DNA of 64,000 nucleotides from Candidatus Berkiella cookevillensis (lineage in GTDB: Bacteria; Pseudomonadota; Gammaproteobacteria; Berkiellales; Berkiellaceae): the NCBI RefSeq assembly GCF_001431315.2, contig NZ_LKHV02000001.1:806001-870000 (forward strand), given 5' to 3'. The translations under genes were made by a program, and so were the position numbers. This document shows, one piece after another, positions 61,659 through 64,000 of the stretch. How positions within the stretch are numbered: position 1 is the stretch's first letter; every line of letters begins with the position of its first letter. The notes beneath the pieces are model-generated. The model worked only from the letters and a program-made list of their open reading frames with translations, was not told where the DNA came from and did no database searches.

Positions 61659-62003
61659 ATGAGTACACAAAACGATAAAGAATCACAATATCGCAAGGAG
61701 CTCATAGAATCATGCAGGAAATTAAGTGTTGATTTAGATTTTCATGGAAGTGTGGAACAATTTTCTTTTGAGAATGAGCCATACCTCAGCCTAGAAGATA
61801 GGCTTTGCATTGCAATTGTTATGGGTTCGAAGGAAACGGTGAAGCGTACTCTGGAGTTAGGTGCTGATGCAAATCATGTACAGAAAGGGATGAGTATTTA
61901 TCAGCTCGCTGAAGCGCACAAACGAGCTGAATTGTTACCCCTTTTAAAAACATTTGGCGTAAAGCCCCATTCAAATAAAAAACTTAAGAAAAGAAACAGT
62001 TAA
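61659..62003 (+). CDS. Small ankyrin-repeat-like protein
   Basis: 114 residues. The second half matches one and a half ankyrin repeats: LCIAIVMGSKETVKRTLELGADANHVQ and SIYQLAEAHKRAELLPLL, the latter with the usual hairpin turn. The N-terminus is charged and the C-terminus highly basic (KPHSNKKLKKRNS). No signal peptide. It may bind a protein partner, perhaps host-directed, but it is small. Its stop overlaps the convergent membrane-protein gene by 4 bases. Confidence 0.7.
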   Translation: MSTQNDKESQYRKELIESCRKLSVDLDFHGSVEQFSFENEPYLSLEDRLCIAIVMGSKETVKRTLELGADANHVQKGMSIYQLAEAHKRAELLPLLKTFGVKPHSNKKLKKRNS

Positions 62004-62920
62004 AAACCCACAGAATTATCCCCGTCATTACTACCTCCCTTGGATGTGGTTTTTATTTGCTCATGCCTTATATTGGTCTTTAAGCCTACTTTTTCATAGG
62101 GCTTTGATTTTTGAGCGGGCTGGCTGTTTTTAAGATAATGACTGTATAAATCCTTTTGGTGACATACCCATAATGCAATAACCCAAGGAATTGTAAAAAG
62201 CAGTAAAATTGCTTGAATCACCCAAAAACTCCAGTTGGGCAGTAATTGGCTGGTTACTGGAAAATAATAATGTGCCATTTCTGGAATGTTGGCAATAAAA
62301 AGAATTTTTACAAAGGCAACAACTGTATATAAAAAGCTTCTCCAATAAAAACCTTTTACCATCATTTCACTGGTTTCTATAGACTCATTGGCATCGAGTC
62401 TTTCTGTAAAAACCATTACAAAGGCAAAAATTTTAGGAATGAGTGCTAAAAGAACTAAGGTATACATAATGCTTGGTGCAAGGAAAGAAATGAGCAAAGG
62501 CAAGGTAGGGAGCTTTAGAGCTGGTAGATTAATTGCAAAAAATAGCAGAATGCACCCCATAATAATCAGAAGTGGTAATACGCTTGCAGAGACAATGCTG
62601 CCAATTAAACTAATAAAGCGTTCTAGAGAATAGAGAAACAAAGAAATCAGTGATGCAGGCTTTTGTACCATGTGATTATTGATAAGCATTACAATCATGC
62701 CTAAGAGTGGCAATATGGCAATGGCTGTAAACATGACTGCCAGGCTTGCTTTGCTTTGATAGGCAGGGGGCGCTAGTTGGGGAGCCGTTACCATCAATAC
62801 GCCCAAAACAATAATCAAGGCGCTAATAAAAGCAGTTTTGGGCAAAGAGCATATATAAGCTTTTAAACTGTATTTAAGTAGCTCTGGCCCGTTATGAGGT
62901 TGATCGAAGTTAAATGTCAT
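62000..62920 (-). CDS. Multi-pass membrane protein of unknown function
   Basis: 306 residues with about six or seven hydrophobic segments, among them SALIIVLGVLMVTA, FTAIAILPLLGMIVML, ASVLPLLIIMGCILLF, TLVLLALIPKIFAFVMV and VIQAILLLFTIPWVIALWVC. A soluble, charged C-terminal tail of about 45 residues follows (KPYEKVGLKTNIRHEQIKT). No family is recognised with confidence. The start at ATG 62920 has AAGGA 7 bases upstream, better than the ATG 25 codons earlier. Probably an inner-membrane protein. Confidence 0.8.
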   Translation of the reverse strand: MTFNFDQPHNGPELLKYSLKAYICSLPKTAFISALIIVLGVLMVTAPQLAPPAYQSKASLAVMFTAIAILPLLGMIVMLINNHMVQKPASLISLFLYSLERFISLIGSIVSASVLPLLIIMGCILLFFAINLPALKLPTLPLLISFLAPSIMYTLVLLALIPKIFAFVMVFTERLDANESIETSEMMVKGFYWRSFLYTVVAFVKILFIANIPEMAHYYFPVTSQLLPNWSFWVIQAILLLFTIPWVIALWVCHQKDLYSHYLKNSQPAQKSKPYEKVGLKTNIRHEQIKTTSKGGSNDGDNSVGF

Positions 62921-63082
62921 TCTAAGTCCTTTTGAATGTACAATTTCTACTTTTAAGTTTAACCGATTTGTCACTGTTTGCTCCCTAAACTTCATCAGTA
63001 AAGGAATATAGTTACACTGATTTTAGTTAATCTCTTGAGGCTGGTATACTATATTTACACTGAATAGTTATCTAGCTAAAAA

Positions 63083-63955
63083 ATGAAAGTATTAAAGCCT
63101 GAGCATATTGCAAGACTCCTCATTCGTTGCCCCGATGGACCTGGTATCGTGGCTTCAGTCACTACTTTTTTGAAAAACCACGGTGCTAACATCACTGATT
63201 TACAGCAGCACTCAACAGATCCTGAGGGTGGTAAATTTTTTATGCGGCTTGAGTTTCAAACGCCGCATTTAGATCTTTCTAAGCACAAACTAGAAGAGAC
63301 TTTTAAACAAGAAGTAGCACAATTGTTTAAAATGGATTATGAATTTCATTATGCATTACCTTTTAAACGTATGGCAGTGCTTGTTTCCTTGCATGATCAT
63401 TGCTTGCTTGAGATTTTATGGCGTTGGTCGCGAGGTGAGTTGGCCTTAGAAATTCCCTTTATTATCTCTAATCATAAAGAGTTGGAGCATTTCGCTCAGC
63501 ATTTCAAAGTACCTTTTCATTATATTCCTGTTGAAAAAGACCGGAAAATTGAGGCGGAGCAAGAGATTTTGAATTTATGTAAAGAGAGAGTCGATGGTAT
63601 TATTTTAGCGCGCTATATGCAGATCTTGTCTAAAGATTTTGTTGAGCAATACCCAAGCAAGATTATCAATATTCATCATTCATTTTTACCGGCTTTTGTG
63701 GGCGCAAATCCTTATCAGCAAGCTTATGATAAAGGTGTAAAATTGATAGGTGCTACCGCGCATTATGTGACAGAAGATTTAGATATGGGACCGATTATTG
63801 CCCAAGATGTTGCACTTGTAACACATCGTGATAGTCCCTATACCCTTAAAGAGTTAGGTCGCAATGTAGAACGTAATGTATTGGCAAAAGCGTTAGATTA
63901 TCATCTGGACGATAAAATCATTGTAGATGGTAATAAAACGGTTATCTTTGATTAA
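63083..63955 (+). CDS. purU: Formyltetrahydrofolate deformylase
   Basis: Hydrolyses 10-formyl-THF to formate and THF, supplying formate for PurT and balancing one-carbon pools. An N-terminal ACT domain (RCPDGPGIVASVTTFL) is followed by the formyltransferase fold with active-site residues in IINIHHSFLPAF and the Asp in DLDMGPIIAQDV. The 290 residues are normal. Single gene; nothing else is seen to the window end (63956-64000). Confidence 0.94.
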   Translation: MKVLKPEHIARLLIRCPDGPGIVASVTTFLKNHGANITDLQQHSTDPEGGKFFMRLEFQTPHLDLSKHKLEETFKQEVAQLFKMDYEFHYALPFKRMAVLVSLHDHCLLEILWRWSRGELALEIPFIISNHKELEHFAQHFKVPFHYIPVEKDRKIEAEQEILNLCKERVDGIILARYMQILSKDFVEQYPSKIINIHHSFLPAFVGANPYQQAYDKGVKLIGATAHYVTEDLDMGPIIAQDVALVTHRDSPYTLKELGRNVERNVLAKALDYHLDDKIIVDGNKTVIFD

Positions 63956-64000
63956 AAATGATTTGATGCGCTTATCAAGAGTGCTATTAAGTGTTATGGT

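Noticed and set aside
1-64000. tRNA or rRNA genes
   Set aside because: No cloverleaf with a GTTCGAATC-type arm and CCA end, and no rRNA-like segments, were seen in the intergenic regions; a covariance search was not possible.

Overview
The window is AT-rich bacterial chromosome from a gammaproteobacterium. Gene content points to the order Legionellales, perhaps a Coxiellaceae or Berkiella-like intracellular lineage; this is inference from genes and repeats, not a phylogeny. Supporting signs are a GDH180-type NAD-glutamate dehydrogenase, 2-oxoacid:ferredoxin oxidoreductase in an otherwise aerobic-looking genome, large fatty-acid catabolism capacity, an effector-like orphan gene, ankyrin-like small protein, decayed IS copies and several families of short dispersed palindromic repeats. 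No rRNA, tRNA, CRISPR or prophage was seen.

Layout. 0.2-9.2 kb (minus): a tight five-gene run, PrkA kinase, YeaH, SpoVR, then an RND adaptor and RND pump. 9.4-12.1 kb: pepN. 12.3-14.2 kb: two genes with a more GC-rich style (FAH-family hydrolase and a secreted Cys-Ntn amidase), probably acquired. 14.4-18.5 kb: a DUF2835 protein, an unknown 544-residue protein, hemH and a convergent M48/TPR lipoprotein protease. 19.1-25.0 kb: NAD-GDH and pyrD, overlapping at TAATG. 25.0-27.1 kb: a graveyard of one IS type (two inactive copies, six terminal-repeat-like ends). 27.2-28.7 kb: an orphan protein with a transglutaminase/papain-like Cys-His-Asp pattern, the best effector candidate. 28.8-39.4 kb: MFS/spermidine synthase fusion, orphan ParA, KorAB, lytic transglycosylase plus GHKL ATPase, pabA/trpG, a small protein and lexA. 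39.5-39.9 kb: a 121-bp tandem array. 40.7-53.3 kb: a fatty-acid utilisation island (fadE, fadI, fadJ, a FadN-type enzyme, fadA, fadL, TetR). 53.5-57.0 kb: a small secreted protein, a cytoplasmic YkuD enzyme, nagZ, hpt and a methylthioinosine/purine nucleoside phosphorylase. 57.2-64 kb: an AAA/DUF4143 ATPase with a striking 20-bp inverted repeat at its start, a thioesterase/KAS III/crotonase operon, an Hpt-like protein, an ankyrin-like protein, a membrane protein and purU.

How it works together. The centre of gravity is lipid and amino-acid catabolism: FadL imports long-chain fatty acids, FadE/FadI/FadJ and the FadN/FadA pair degrade them, glutamate enters the TCA cycle through NAD-GDH, and KorAB interconverts 2-oxoglutarate and succinyl-CoA. 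The KAS III operon could divert acyl-CoAs back to synthesis. YkuD and NagZ look like a peptidoglycan-recycling pair, complemented by the Slt transglycosylase.

The most unusual observation is the LexA at 38785-39414. Its DNA-binding domain and a CTG-N10-CAG operator in front of its own gene are intact, but the residue aligned with E. coli Gly85 of the cleavage site is Asp (the classic lexA3 uncleavable change) and the residue aligned with catalytic Lys156 is Arg. It looks like a naturally non-inducible repressor. A second signalling relic is the Hpt-like protein at 61089-61472, whose phospho-accepting His is Arg. Starts given here were moved from the longest open frame to a downstream codon when a ribosome-binding site decided it.
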